Shown here one piece after another: positions 19,605 to 26,796 of a stretch of 64,000 bases of DNA. Source of the stretch: Oceanisphaera pacifica. GTDB taxonomy: Bacteria > Pseudomonadota > Gammaproteobacteria > Enterobacterales > Aeromonadaceae. How positions within the stretch are numbered: the stretch's first letter is position 1; each line of letters opens with the position of its first letter. Under the pieces are notes generated by a model that saw only the letters and a program-made list of their open reading frames with translations, did not search any database and was not told where the DNA came from. The translations under genes and the position numbers were made by a program. The stretch lies in assembly GCF_017498065.1 (NCBI RefSeq), contig NZ_JAGDFX010000005.1, positions 1 through 64,000 on the forward strand, read 5' to 3'.

Positions 19605-19853
19605 TTAGCCTCCCGTTACCGGCGGAAAGAACGCCACTTCATCTTGGCTCGATACGGCCGTACTCAGTGGCACTATTTCGTGGTTAACGGCGGCTAACAG
19701 CGTCGGCTGGCCCAAGGCGCTGGCCCAAGGCTCCCCTTTGGCTACTAAATGCTGGCGCAAAGCACTAACGCTGGCAAACTCTCCGGTTAAGGTTAGGCTG
19801 TCTTGACCGACTTGCTCACGAATATTGGCAAAAAACATCACTGTAATTGTCAT
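19605..19853 (-). CDS. moaD: Molybdopterin synthase sulfur carrier subunit
   Basis: Ubiquitin-like sulfur carrier of 82 residues ending in VTGG, the C-terminal Gly-Gly that is adenylated and converted to a thiocarboxylate. The N-terminal strand [15 protein letters not shown] matches MoaD. It overlaps moaC by four bases (ATGA), which implies translational coupling. Confidence 0.94.
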   Translation of the reverse strand: MTITVMFFANIREQVGQDSLTLTGEFASVSALRQHLVAKGEPWASALGQPTLLAAVNHEIVPLSTAVSSQDEVAFFPPVTGG

Positions 19854-20323
19854 ACTGTAAAGTCTCCCGATTTACCACCTCGCTTTTCTAACAAGCGAAG
19901 TCCTTCAATGCGCATGTCTTTTTGCACCGCCTTGCACATATCATAAATAGTTAATGCCGCCACCGAAGCTGCCGTTAGCGCTTCCATTTCTACGCCAGTT
20001 TGCCCCGAGAGTTTGCAATAACTTTGAATATGCACACCACCTTGCTCTGTGTTGGGCGTTAACTGAACTTCTACTTTAGAAAGGGCTAAAGGGTGGCATA
20101 GTGGGATCAAGTCGGCGGTTTTTTTCGCAGCCATAATGCCGGCAATACGCGCAGTGGCAAACACATCGCCTTTGTGATGTTGGCCATTTACAATTAGCGC
20201 TAACGTCGACTCAGCCATCAAGACCCACGCCTCAGCACGGGCTTCGCGCACTGTCATGGCCTTGCTGCTTACATCCACCATATTGGCTTCACCCGAGGCA
20301 TTAATATGGGTTAATTCGCTCAT
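19850..20323 (-). CDS. moaC: Cyclic pyranopterin monophosphate synthase
   Basis: Works after MoaA in the first step of molybdenum cofactor synthesis, forming cyclic pyranopterin monophosphate. Motifs seen are [48 protein letters not shown] and [20 protein letters not shown], all standard for MoaC. It has 157 residues and overlaps moaB by four bases. Confidence 0.95.
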   Translation of the reverse strand: MSELTHINASGEANMVDVSSKAMTVREARAEAWVLMAESTLALIVNGQHHKGDVFATARIAGIMAAKKTADLIPLCHPLALSKVEVQLTPNTEQGGVHIQSYCKLSGQTGVEMEALTAASVAALTIYDMCKAVQKDMRIEGLRLLEKRGGKSGDFTV

Positions 20324-20838
20324 TGACTCACCAAATGTTGCACAAAGTTACAAGGTTTATGACCTGCGTCCAGTTGCTCCGCCAAAATTCCCGTCCATCC
20401 GGTACGGCAAGCGCCCGTTGAACCGGGCAGACAAAAGATGGCGGTGTGATTGGCCAGTCCACCCAAGGCGCGACTTTGTACGGTAGAGGTGCCTAATTCT
20501 TGATAGGTGATATGGCGAAACAGCTCACCAAAGCCATCAATTTGCGTATCTAATAACGGCATAATGGCTTCAGGGGTGGTATCGCGACCCGTAAAGCCGG
20601 TACCGCCGGTGATCAGTACTACTTGTACCTCTGGGCTAGCTATCCAACGGGACACGAGCGCACGCATTTGATATTTATCATCTTTAAGAATGACTTTTTC
20701 TGCCAACTGATGACCAGCGTCCTTGATGGCATTAACCAGGTATTTACCCGAGCTATCGGTTTCTTCATTGCGGGTATCTGAGACGGTTAATACAGCAATA
20801 TTAAGGGGAATAAACGCAACGGCGGCATGACTCATCAT
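20320..20838 (-). CDS. moaB: Molybdenum cofactor biosynthesis protein B
   Basis: MoaB/Mog-fold protein of 172 residues, with the [12 protein letters not shown] segment and the molybdopterin-binding loop [15 protein letters not shown]. Its role in E. coli is not fully resolved; homologues adenylate molybdopterin. Two adjacent ATG codons are possible starts (20838 or 20835); the second has the better spacing from GAGGA. A 132-base gap to moaA holds a ten-base-arm hairpin (20870-20906). Confidence 0.93.
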   Translation of the reverse strand: MMSHAAVAFIPLNIAVLTVSDTRNEETDSSGKYLVNAIKDAGHQLAEKVILKDDKYQMRALVSRWIASPEVQVVLITGGTGFTGRDTTPEAIMPLLDTQIDGFGELFRHITYQELGTSTVQSRALGGLANHTAIFCLPGSTGACRTGWTGILAEQLDAGHKPCNFVQHLVSQ

Positions 20839-20869
20839 ATCCTCACTTATTCGTTATCTTGATTATTAT

Positions 20870-20906
20870 TTGGCGCTGACTACACACGAGTGGCCATCAG
20901 CGCCAA
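20870..20906 (-). other. Hairpin between moaA and moaB
   Basis: TTGGCGCTGA and TCAGCGCCAA arms, ten perfect pairs around a 17-base loop, without a T-run on the minus strand. It may slow polymerase or mark an RNA-processing site that sets the moaA to moaBCDE ratio. Confidence 0.5.
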
Positions 20907-20972
20907 TAAGGGCTTACAAAGCAACCGGCTTTTACCCAAAAGTCAACATGAAGCAGTTAGCCTGGTATCATA

Positions 20973-21953
20973 TTAGCCACCAATGGATGCTAAATTTGGC
21001 GTCATACCTGCGTGACCTTGATGTAAAAAGTGGGTGGCTTTTTTATCAGCCAGCGCTTCTCTTAGGCGTCGCTGTAGTGCCGCTTGATCTTGATCGTCGC
21101 TGAGTAAGTCTCGTAAATCCACGCCATAATCGCCAAATAAACACAAATGTAGTTTGCCTAAGGACGACACGCGCAAGCGGTTACAACTGGCACAAAAGTC
21201 TTTGGAATAAGGCATGATCAAGCCAATTTCACCTTGATAATCAGGATGAAAAAACACTTCAGCAGGACCATCATTATGGGCTTTTACTTTTTGTGACCAA
21301 CCTTGTTGCAGCAAAATATCTTTAATTAATGCGCCGCGCACATGATGGCGTTCAAATAAGGTATCCATTTCGCCGGTTTGCATTAGCTCAATAAAGCGTA
21401 ATTGAATGGGGTTGTCTTTGATCCAAGCCAAGAAACGGTCTAAATCGCCATCATTTAAGCCACGCATTAATACCGCATTCACTTTTACCTGCTCAAAACC
21501 CGCCACAAACGCTGCATCAATTCCCGCCATCACTTCGTGAAACCGGTTTTGACCAGTAATTTGATGAAACATGCGAGGGTCTAGGCTGTCCACGCTCACA
21601 TTAATGGCGGTTAACCCGGCTTGTCGCCATTCATGGGCAAACTTTGCCATGCGATAGCCGTTGGTGGTCATGGCGACTTTTTCGATACCGGGCGTATCAG
21701 CCACAGTTTCAATAATTTGCGTAAAGTCTTTGCGTAAAGAGGGCTCGCCACCGGTAATACGCACCTTGCTGGTACCCATAGCGGCAAAGGCATGAGTGAT
21801 ACGACGAATTTCATCGAGAGTAAGAAATGTTTTTCGACCATCGGGCATATAGCCATCAGGCAGGCAGTATTGACATTTAAAGTTGCATACATCTGTGACT
21901 GACAGTCGCAGATATTGGAACTTACGCGCGAAAGCGTCTTGTAATTCAAACAT
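20973..21953 (-). CDS. moaA: GTP 3',8-cyclase (radical SAM)
   Basis: Radical SAM enzyme that converts GTP to 3',8-cyclo-GTP, the first step of molybdenum cofactor synthesis. The N-terminal SAM cluster motif is CNFKCQYC (about residues 23-30) and the second cluster motif is [11 protein letters not shown]...CLFG near residue 260. The product ends in Gly-Gly as required for activity. ATG 21953 is preferred behind GAAAGGTG; an upstream TTG would add five residues. 326 residues. Confidence 0.96.
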   Translation of the reverse strand: MFELQDAFARKFQYLRLSVTDVCNFKCQYCLPDGYMPDGRKTFLTLDEIRRITHAFAAMGTSKVRITGGEPSLRKDFTQIIETVADTPGIEKVAMTTNGYRMAKFAHEWRQAGLTAINVSVDSLDPRMFHQITGQNRFHEVMAGIDAAFVAGFEQVKVNAVLMRGLNDGDLDRFLAWIKDNPIQLRFIELMQTGEMDTLFERHHVRGALIKDILLQQGWSQKVKAHNDGPAEVFFHPDYQGEIGLIMPYSKDFCASCNRLRVSSLGKLHLCLFGDYGVDLRDLLSDDQDQAALQRRLREALADKKATHFLHQGHAGMTPNLASIGG

Positions 21954-22075
21954 AAAACACCTTTCCAATGCGGGAGGCTACGACATTTCTCTCGCAACCC
22001 TTACAGCGCTAGGCTGAACGGTCTGACAACCTTATTGTTCTACTAACATAACAACTTAGGCTTACCCGACTCGGA
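21954..22075 (-). promoter_or_regulatory. Candidate Moco RNA element in the moaA leader
   Basis: The moaA leader on the minus strand contains GTAGCCTCCCGCATTGG followed by AAAGG just before the start, resembling the end of the molybdenum-cofactor RNA motif known upstream of moaA in gammaproteobacteria. I recall that motif only approximately and could not fold the full leader, so this is a candidate. Confidence 0.35.
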
Positions 22076-22240
22076 GTTTTTAACCAATGATATTGTTCTA
22101 TTCAGATTTAAGCTTAATAGCAATTTGCCTAAATAGATATAGTTTTAAGTAGAGAAACCTACTTAATGTGCACTGTACAGACCGAATGAAGACAACACAA
22201 TGCCTCATCCATATTGCAACAATAACCCTTAGCAAAAAGC

Positions 22241-22253
22241 GAGCAATTCGCAA
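22241..22253 (+). promoter_or_regulatory. Candidate LuxO-binding site
   Basis: GAGCAATTCGCAA matches the Vibrio LuxO consensus TTGCA-WWW-TGCAA at about ten of thirteen positions, and a half-site TTGCAA occurs 27 bases upstream. It lies about 65 bases before a sigma-54-like promoter. Consensus quoted from memory of vibrio work. Confidence 0.35.
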
Positions 22254-22315
22254 TATGACTGCACTTTTTATGACTGCTTTTTGAACGCCCTGCCGTCTAT
22301 ACTGGCTTTGCTAAG

Positions 22316-22332
22316 TTGGCACGATTATTTCA
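22316..22332 (+). promoter_or_regulatory. Candidate sigma-54 promoter
   Basis: TTGGCAC-GATTA-TTTCA: a perfect -24 element and correct spacing, but the -12 element reads TTTC instead of TTGC. It is directed at the putative small RNA 22343-22417. A weaker sigma-70 alternative (TATACT at 22298-22303 without a clear -35) is nearby. Confidence 0.4.
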
Positions 22333-22342
22333 TACAAAAAAG

Positions 22343-22417
22343 CAGTTGTTTTTATCCCGTGCTCTCTTCAGCTTTTTGCTGAAGTTCGGCCAACCCATTT
22401 GGGTTGGCCATTTTTTT
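22343..22417 (+). ncRNA. Putative small regulatory RNA beside luxU
   Basis: About 75 nt: a pyrimidine-rich unpaired 5' part containing CGTGCTCTCTTC, a hairpin TTCAGC-TTTTT-GCTGAA, and a strong intrinsic terminator GGCCAACCC-ATTT-GGGTTGGCC followed by T7. No protein gene on the plus strand could use this terminator, and the start is set by the sigma-54-like box. It lies between moaA and luxU, facing luxU. It does not contain the conserved core of vibrio Qrr RNAs as I remember it, so it is either a divergent functional analogue or a different RNA. Inferred from architecture only. Confidence 0.5.
22388..22417 (+). terminator. Intrinsic terminator of the putative sRNA
   Basis: GGCCAACCC and GGGTTGGCC, nine perfect GC-rich pairs with a four-base loop, then ATTTTTTT. 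Confidence 0.85.
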
Positions 22418-22514
22418 ACTTTTTTGAGTTTACTGGTACTAATAATGCCTGCTTGCCCCTCTTTGCTGACCAACAGGCAACCAAGTTGCTATAAAATCAC
22501 GATTAGATATTGGG

Positions 22515-22886
22515 CTACTTAGTAAGTCTTTCTTTAACTGCCTCTAACGTAGCAGCTAAGGCTGTTTGCCATACACTAATCTGCAAAGTTATCACTTCCT
22601 CATCTTGTAACTGGCAAGACTCTTCTAGTTTTTCACTCACATACTGACAGCGTAAGGCTCCATAACTGCCACACGCTGACTTTAAGCTATGGCAGTGTGC
22701 CGCCATACCCATAAAGTCACTCTGTTGATAAGCCTGTTGTAAACGATCATCCAACTGCTGACTGTCTTCAATAAACAAACGAAGCAACCGCTCTATCACT
22801 ACCGTTCCTAATGTTTGATCCATACGCTGTAACTGATACTCATCTAACACAGGTAACTGCGCTTGCAATACCTGCCAGTTAATCAT
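22515..22886 (-). CDS. luxU: Histidine phosphotransfer protein (LuxU-like)
   Basis: 123-residue all-helical Hpt protein with the phospho-accepting His66 in CHSLKSACGSYGA, the canonical H-x-LK-x6-G pattern. It would carry phosphate from quorum-sensing hybrid kinases to LuxO. The gene overlaps the 3' end of luxO by eight bases, reproducing the luxO-luxU arrangement of vibrios. No sensor kinase is encoded in this window. Confidence 0.8.
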   Translation of the reverse strand: MINWQVLQAQLPVLDEYQLQRMDQTLGTVVIERLLRLFIEDSQQLDDRLQQAYQQSDFMGMAAHCHSLKSACGSYGALRCQYVSEKLEESCQLQDEEVITLQISVWQTALAATLEAVKERLTK

Positions 22887-24258
22887 GAGAGAGTTCCCAG
22901 CTTTGTAATTTTCTATAAATAGTAGAAGGACTCACTTCCAGTAAAGCTGCCGCTCGCGAGACGTTACCTTGGCAATGCCCAATGGCCCTTTCTATCGCTT
23001 GGCGCTCTAATACAGCAAGTGGCACTATGGGCGTTGGCAAGGCATCAGCGACCACTTCATAAGATGCAGCTCCGCTTAATGGTTGATCCAGTGGTGCAGG
23101 TAACATATCGAGTTCAATCCACTCACCTTGATGCAATACTACGGCATTGCGGATCACGTTTTGCAGTTGTCGCACATTGCCCGGCCAGTGATAGGCTTGC
23201 AAACGATCTTTAGTGGCCTCAGATAAACCAACAAAAGATTTACCTTCTTCGCGCGATGCTTGGCGAACCAAGGCGGTGGCAATGCTAATGACATCTCCAC
23301 CACGCTCGCGTAATGGGGGGAGGTTAATAGGGATCACATGCAGGCGGTAATACAAGTCTTCACGAAACCGCCCTTGCTCTACTTCTAGTAAGGGATCGCG
23401 GTTAGTCGCACACACAATGCGCACATTGACTGTTACTTGTTGAGAGCTGCCCACAGGCTGTATTTGCCCACTTTGTAAAAAGCGCAGTAGCTTACTTTGC
23501 AGCTCAAGATCCATTTCGCAGATCTCATCCATAAAGAGCGTGCCGCCATTAGCGCGTGTCACGGCGCCTTCTCGATCTTGTAATGCACCGGTAAAAGCGC
23601 CTTTAATATGGCCGAACAGCTCACTTTCCATTAGCTCTTTTGGAATGGCTGCACAATTAAGAGCAATAAAAGGGCCATCATTCACCCCACTGAGCTGATG
23701 TATGGCTTCGGCGCACACTTCTTTACCGGTACCACTTTCGCCGGTAATCAATACTGTTGCACTACTTGGTGCCGCATTTTCAATCAGTCGATATACTTTT
23801 TGCATCGGCAAGCTGGTGCCAATAAAGCCTTGAAACGGTTCCTTTTCAATATCATGTCGATAACGATCAACCAGCTGATTTAGACGTCGAAATTTCATGG
23901 TATTGTGTAACGTAACTTTTAAGCGCTCAACTTCTATCGGCTTGTTAATAAAATCGTGTGCTCCCAAGCGCATTGCATCTACGGCTACATCTATAGAGCC
24001 ATGGGCGGTGATCACTATGGTGGTGATATTAGGATGCTCATCATGTAGCCACTGCAGAATGTCCATGCCTGGCATATCTGGTAGCATTAAGTCGAGTAGT
24101 AAAATATCTGGCGGTTGTTGTCGAATATGTTCAAGCGCTTCTTGGCCATTACTCACTACTGTTAATAACAATGGTTCATCTTGAAGATAAGCCTGGTAGA
24201 GGGCTGCCAAAGAAGCAGTATCTTCTACCAATAAGACATTTAGTCTCTCATCACTCAT
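22879..24258 (-). CDS. luxO: Sigma-54-dependent response regulator LuxO
   Basis: 459 residues in three domains: receiver (about 1-125, phospho-acceptor Asp56 in DILLLDLMLPDMPG), AAA+ activator (about 145-380; Walker A GESGTGKE, the sigma-54 contact GAFTGA, Walker B GGTLFMDEICEMD, and WPGNVRQLQNV), and a Fis-type HTH at the end (GNVSRAAALLEVSPSTIYRKL). In vibrios phospho-LuxO activates Qrr small RNAs with sigma-54. The adjoining Hpt gene supports LuxO over a generic NtrC-type regulator. A sigma-54-like promoter and sRNA candidate lie just past luxU. Confidence 0.87.
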   Translation of the reverse strand: MSDERLNVLLVEDTASLAALYQAYLQDEPLLLTVVSNGQEALEHIRQQPPDILLLDLMLPDMPGMDILQWLHDEHPNITTIVITAHGSIDVAVDAMRLGAHDFINKPIEVERLKVTLHNTMKFRRLNQLVDRYRHDIEKEPFQGFIGTSLPMQKVYRLIENAAPSSATVLITGESGTGKEVCAEAIHQLSGVNDGPFIALNCAAIPKELMESELFGHIKGAFTGALQDREGAVTRANGGTLFMDEICEMDLELQSKLLRFLQSGQIQPVGSSQQVTVNVRIVCATNRDPLLEVEQGRFREDLYYRLHVIPINLPPLRERGGDVISIATALVRQASREEGKSFVGLSEATKDRLQAYHWPGNVRQLQNVIRNAVVLHQGEWIELDMLPAPLDQPLSGAASYEVVADALPTPIVPLAVLERQAIERAIGHCQGNVSRAAALLEVSPSTIYRKLQSWELSHD

Positions 24259-24474
24259 GTATTTATCTCACCCTTAACCATTAGGTTGGTTTTCGCATAC
24301 AGCACTTTAACACGCTAGTGTAAAAAGCCTTTACAGTAAATTAACTTTATGTAAACATTCATTGAGCACTCAAAATGACCCATTTGTTGTTCACTGCGAT
24401 GTGCATTTACCTTTTTATATTGAGTCTTTTCGCTCTTGTTGCAACTTCCATTTTAGCCCTGTGGCTGCTGCGAA

Positions 24475-24506
24475 ACCAAGGTATTGATATACCTTGGTCT
24501 TTTTTA
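24475..24506 (+). terminator. Orphan plus-strand intrinsic terminator upstream of luxO
   Basis: ACCAAGGTAT-TGAT-ATACCTTGGT, ten perfect pairs, then CTTTTTT. On the minus strand only three T follow, so it works on the plus strand, divergent from luxO. No obvious gene feeds it. A 52-codon hydrophobic frame (24375-24533) runs through it. Confidence 0.7.
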
Positions 24507-24529
24507 TTTATTGCTGATATTCAGATGCA

Positions 24530-25288
24530 CTAGGCTGGGTTATCAACATCAATAAAGCACACTTGTAAGTCATGCTCTGTAGCTAACCACTCACCCAATG
24601 CTTTTACCCCATAGCGCTCGGTTGCATGATGGCCGGCGGCAAAAAAGTGGACACCACACTCTCGTGCTACATGGACTGTTTTTTCAGAAACCTCCCCCGT
24701 AATAAAGGCATCCATGCCTTGTTCGGCAGCTAAATCAATAAAACCTTGGCCACCACCGGTACAAAAACCCACTCGACGGATCTGCACGGGGGCATTATCG
24801 CCAACATGTAATATAGGTCGTCCAAGCACTGACTGTAGTCGTTCACTCAACTGCTCACCACTCACAGGCGTACTCAGCTCACCATATCGTGCTACCGATA
24901 AAGCATTACCTGGCTCTAATGGTCCCGTATTCACAATATTAAGCAAGGCGGCTAACTGCGCGTTATTGCCAAGTTCAGGAGCAATATCCAGCGGCAGATG
25001 ATAGGCATATAGATTAATATCATGAGCCAATAGCGCCTTTAAACGCTGGCGTTTCATACCGCGCACTTGCTCGTTTTCGCCTTTCCAGAAATAGCCATGG
25101 TGCACCAGTACAGCATCGGCATTTGCCAAAATCGCTTGGTCAATCAGGGCTTGGCTGGCTGTTACACCGGTAATGATTTTGTTAATCTCAGGCTTGCCTT
25201 CAACTTGCAGGCCATTGGGGCAGTAATCTTTAATGGCAGCCACATTAAGCTGCGCATTCAATCGCTGCTCAAGTTCTAAATTATTCAT
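24530..25288 (-). CDS. Nif3-like dinuclear metal centre protein (YbgI family)
   Basis: 252-residue member of the NIF3/YbgI family, which forms a toroidal hexamer with a dinuclear metal site. Metal ligands are visible in ADAVLVHHGYFWKG and AAGHHATERYGVKALGEWL. The biological reaction is unsettled; the database label GTP cyclohydrolase 1 type 2 rests on limited evidence. ATG 25288 is chosen because GGAGTTAGC precedes it. It is divergent from the DUF1853 gene with 72 bases between. Confidence 0.9.
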   Translation of the reverse strand: MNNLELEQRLNAQLNVAAIKDYCPNGLQVEGKPEINKIITGVTASQALIDQAILANADAVLVHHGYFWKGENEQVRGMKRQRLKALLAHDINLYAYHLPLDIAPELGNNAQLAALLNIVNTGPLEPGNALSVARYGELSTPVSGEQLSERLQSVLGRPILHVGDNAPVQIRRVGFCTGGGQGFIDLAAEQGMDAFITGEVSEKTVHVARECGVHFFAAGHHATERYGVKALGEWLATEHDLQVCFIDVDNPA

Positions 25289-25360
25289 GCTAACTCCATA
25301 TGTATTTGGCATAAGGCGATCTTTGTACATCGCATGCTGTCATTGATAAAGGTGACTTGA

Positions 25361-26167
25361 ATGAGTCAAACTCTTACTGCGCTATTATCGCAACTTACCG
25401 ATCCTATCGTACGCGATTTGGCATGGGCAATTGCGAGCCCAAACCTGTTGCGAGCGTCTTCTTTAGCACCAGAGAATACATGGTATGAACGGCTTGTCGG
25501 CGAATATCAAGATCGCTTGCTGGAACTTGACGATAATCCCACATTATTACATCACCACTGCCAGTCACAACGCCACCTTGGTTTCTATTTTGAATCGCTT
25601 TGGCACTTCTTTTTGCTCGATCACGCTCGTTTTCAAGTGCTGGCGCATAACTGGCAGCAAGTAATTGATGGTACCACGCTAGGCGCATTTGATTTTATTG
25701 TTTGGGATCAAAGACTAAAGCGCATAGAACATTGGGAGTTAGCCGCTAAGTTTTATCTGATTAGCCGACCAGAGCAGCCGTTTGATAGTGCCTTAGGCAT
25801 TAACACGCGCGACAAGTTACGTCGCAAGCATGAGCACATGCTCAATCACCAGCTAATGCTGAGTCAACAACCCAAGGTGCATTTAAAACTATTAGCGCAA
25901 GGCTTACTCCCTCAACACACACGCTTGATTTTAAAAGGGCGTTTATATTATCCCAATGGCTGCCAGTGCTTTTTGGATGCACAGGGAGAAAGAGGTACTT
26001 GGGGAGTTGAGTCCCCTTCGACTGCGTTTGTAGCACAACAAAAACTAGGCTGGCTAACAGGCGGACGCGATAGTAAAACCCGGGAGAAAAAACAAAGTTA
26101 TAGAGACGCATGCGGCAATTGGTATGTGCAAGTCGATCAAGACTGGTTAAACATGGCTAAAGGATAA
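25361..26167 (+). CDS. DUF1853-family protein
   Basis: 268 residues with the family's N-terminal DPIVRDLAWAIASPNLL, the GFYFESLWHFFL block and the region GAFDFIVWDQRLKRIEHWELAAKFYL. The Glu and Lys in this last block resemble the spacing of a PD-(D/E)xK nuclease core (D-x-IV...E-x-AAK), so a nuclease-like fold is possible but unproven. The start is ATG 25361 behind AAAGGTGACTTGA. The gene ends 25 bases before the second tRNA terminator. Confidence 0.8.
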   Translation: MSQTLTALLSQLTDPIVRDLAWAIASPNLLRASSLAPENTWYERLVGEYQDRLLELDDNPTLLHHHCQSQRHLGFYFESLWHFFLLDHARFQVLAHNWQQVIDGTTLGAFDFIVWDQRLKRIEHWELAAKFYLISRPEQPFDSALGINTRDKLRRKHEHMLNHQLMLSQQPKVHLKLLAQGLLPQHTRLILKGRLYYPNGCQCFLDAQGERGTWGVESPSTAFVAQQKLGWLTGGRDSKTREKKQSYRDACGNWYVQVDQDWLNMAKG

Positions 26168-26192
26168 GGAATGGGGAATGAAATTTAGATAC

Positions 26193-26222
26193 AAAAAAGC
26201 CACTCATAAGAGTGGCTTTTTT
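26193..26222 (-). terminator. Terminator of the Gly-Cys-Leu tRNA array
   Basis: GCCACTC/GAGTGGC hairpin with A6 and T6 flanks, ten bases past tRNA-Leu. Same arms as at 665-694, with the loop changed from TTGC to ATAA. Confidence 0.85.
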
Positions 26223-26232
26223 GTTTTACTTA

Positions 26233-26319
26233 TGGTGCCCGGAGCCGGAATTGAACCGGCACGCCCTTGCGAGCGAGGGATTTTAAATCCCTTGTGTCTA
26301 CCGATTTCACCATCCGGGC
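26233..26319 (-). tRNA. tRNA-Leu (TAA), second copy
   Basis: Identical 87-nt sequence to 705-791: acceptor GCCCGGA/TCCGGGC, anticodon TAA, CCA encoded. Confidence 0.95.
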
Positions 26320-26335
26320 AGACAACTTTTTACAC

Positions 26336-26409
26336 TGGAGGCGCGTTCCGGAGTCGAACCGGACTAAACGGATTTGCAATCCGCTGCATAGCCGCTTTGC
26401 TAACGCGCC
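26336..26409 (-). tRNA. tRNA-Cys (GCA), second copy
   Basis: Identical 74-nt sequence to 810-883. The spacer to tRNA-Leu differs in sequence from the first array, so identity is confined to the tRNAs and the terminator arms. Confidence 0.95.
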
Positions 26410-26429
26410 TAACAATATATTACTAAATT

Positions 26430-26505
26430 TGGAGCGGGAAACGAGATTCGAACTCGCGACCCCAACCTTGGCAAGGTTGTGCTCTACCAGCTGAGCTATT
26501 CCCGC
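26430..26505 (-). tRNA. tRNA-Gly (GCC)
   Basis: 76-nt cloverleaf with acceptor GCGGGAA/TTCCCGC, anticodon loop TTGCCAA and encoded CCA. First gene of the Gly-Cys-Leu array, the order seen after pgsA in E. coli. Confidence 0.95.
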
Positions 26506-26591
26506 ATAATAAATTATATCCGCTTTTAGGTCGCGGCGACCTTGTTCAATACTATTGAGCTCGGCGCTATCTCGCCTTTCAATGGTTGCGC

Positions 26592-26619
26592 ATTATAAAC
26601 ATAGCGTTGCGCAATACAA
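26592..26619 (-). promoter_or_regulatory. Promoter of the Gly-Cys-Leu array
   Basis: On the minus strand TTGTAT (26614-26619), a 16-base spacer and TATAAT (26592-26597), followed by a GC-rich discriminator GCGCAACC typical of stable-RNA promoters. The transcript would have an 80-base leader before tRNA-Gly. Confidence 0.55.
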
Positions 26620-26796
26620 GTACTTTAATAAACATTACTGCTAAGTGGCTTTATTTTAATCAACTTGTTGTTTTTTAATACATACTTACTACATTAAGCG
26701 AGTGTATTCATTGTTTTATGATAGATAAAAATAACAGTGTTGCCCTTAACAACAAGAGGCTAAACTCATTATTCGTTTTCATTTAGGAGCAAAGGC

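Noticed and set aside
22316-22522. 68-codon plus-strand frame over the putative sRNA
   Set aside because: It has no ribosome-binding site, crosses a strong terminator and shows no protein-like composition; the RNA interpretation fits better.
24259-24474. A vibrio-type qrr gene divergent from luxO
   Set aside because: No GG-N10-GC sigma-54 element and no recognisable Qrr core sequence between luxO and the terminator; kept only as an orphan terminator.
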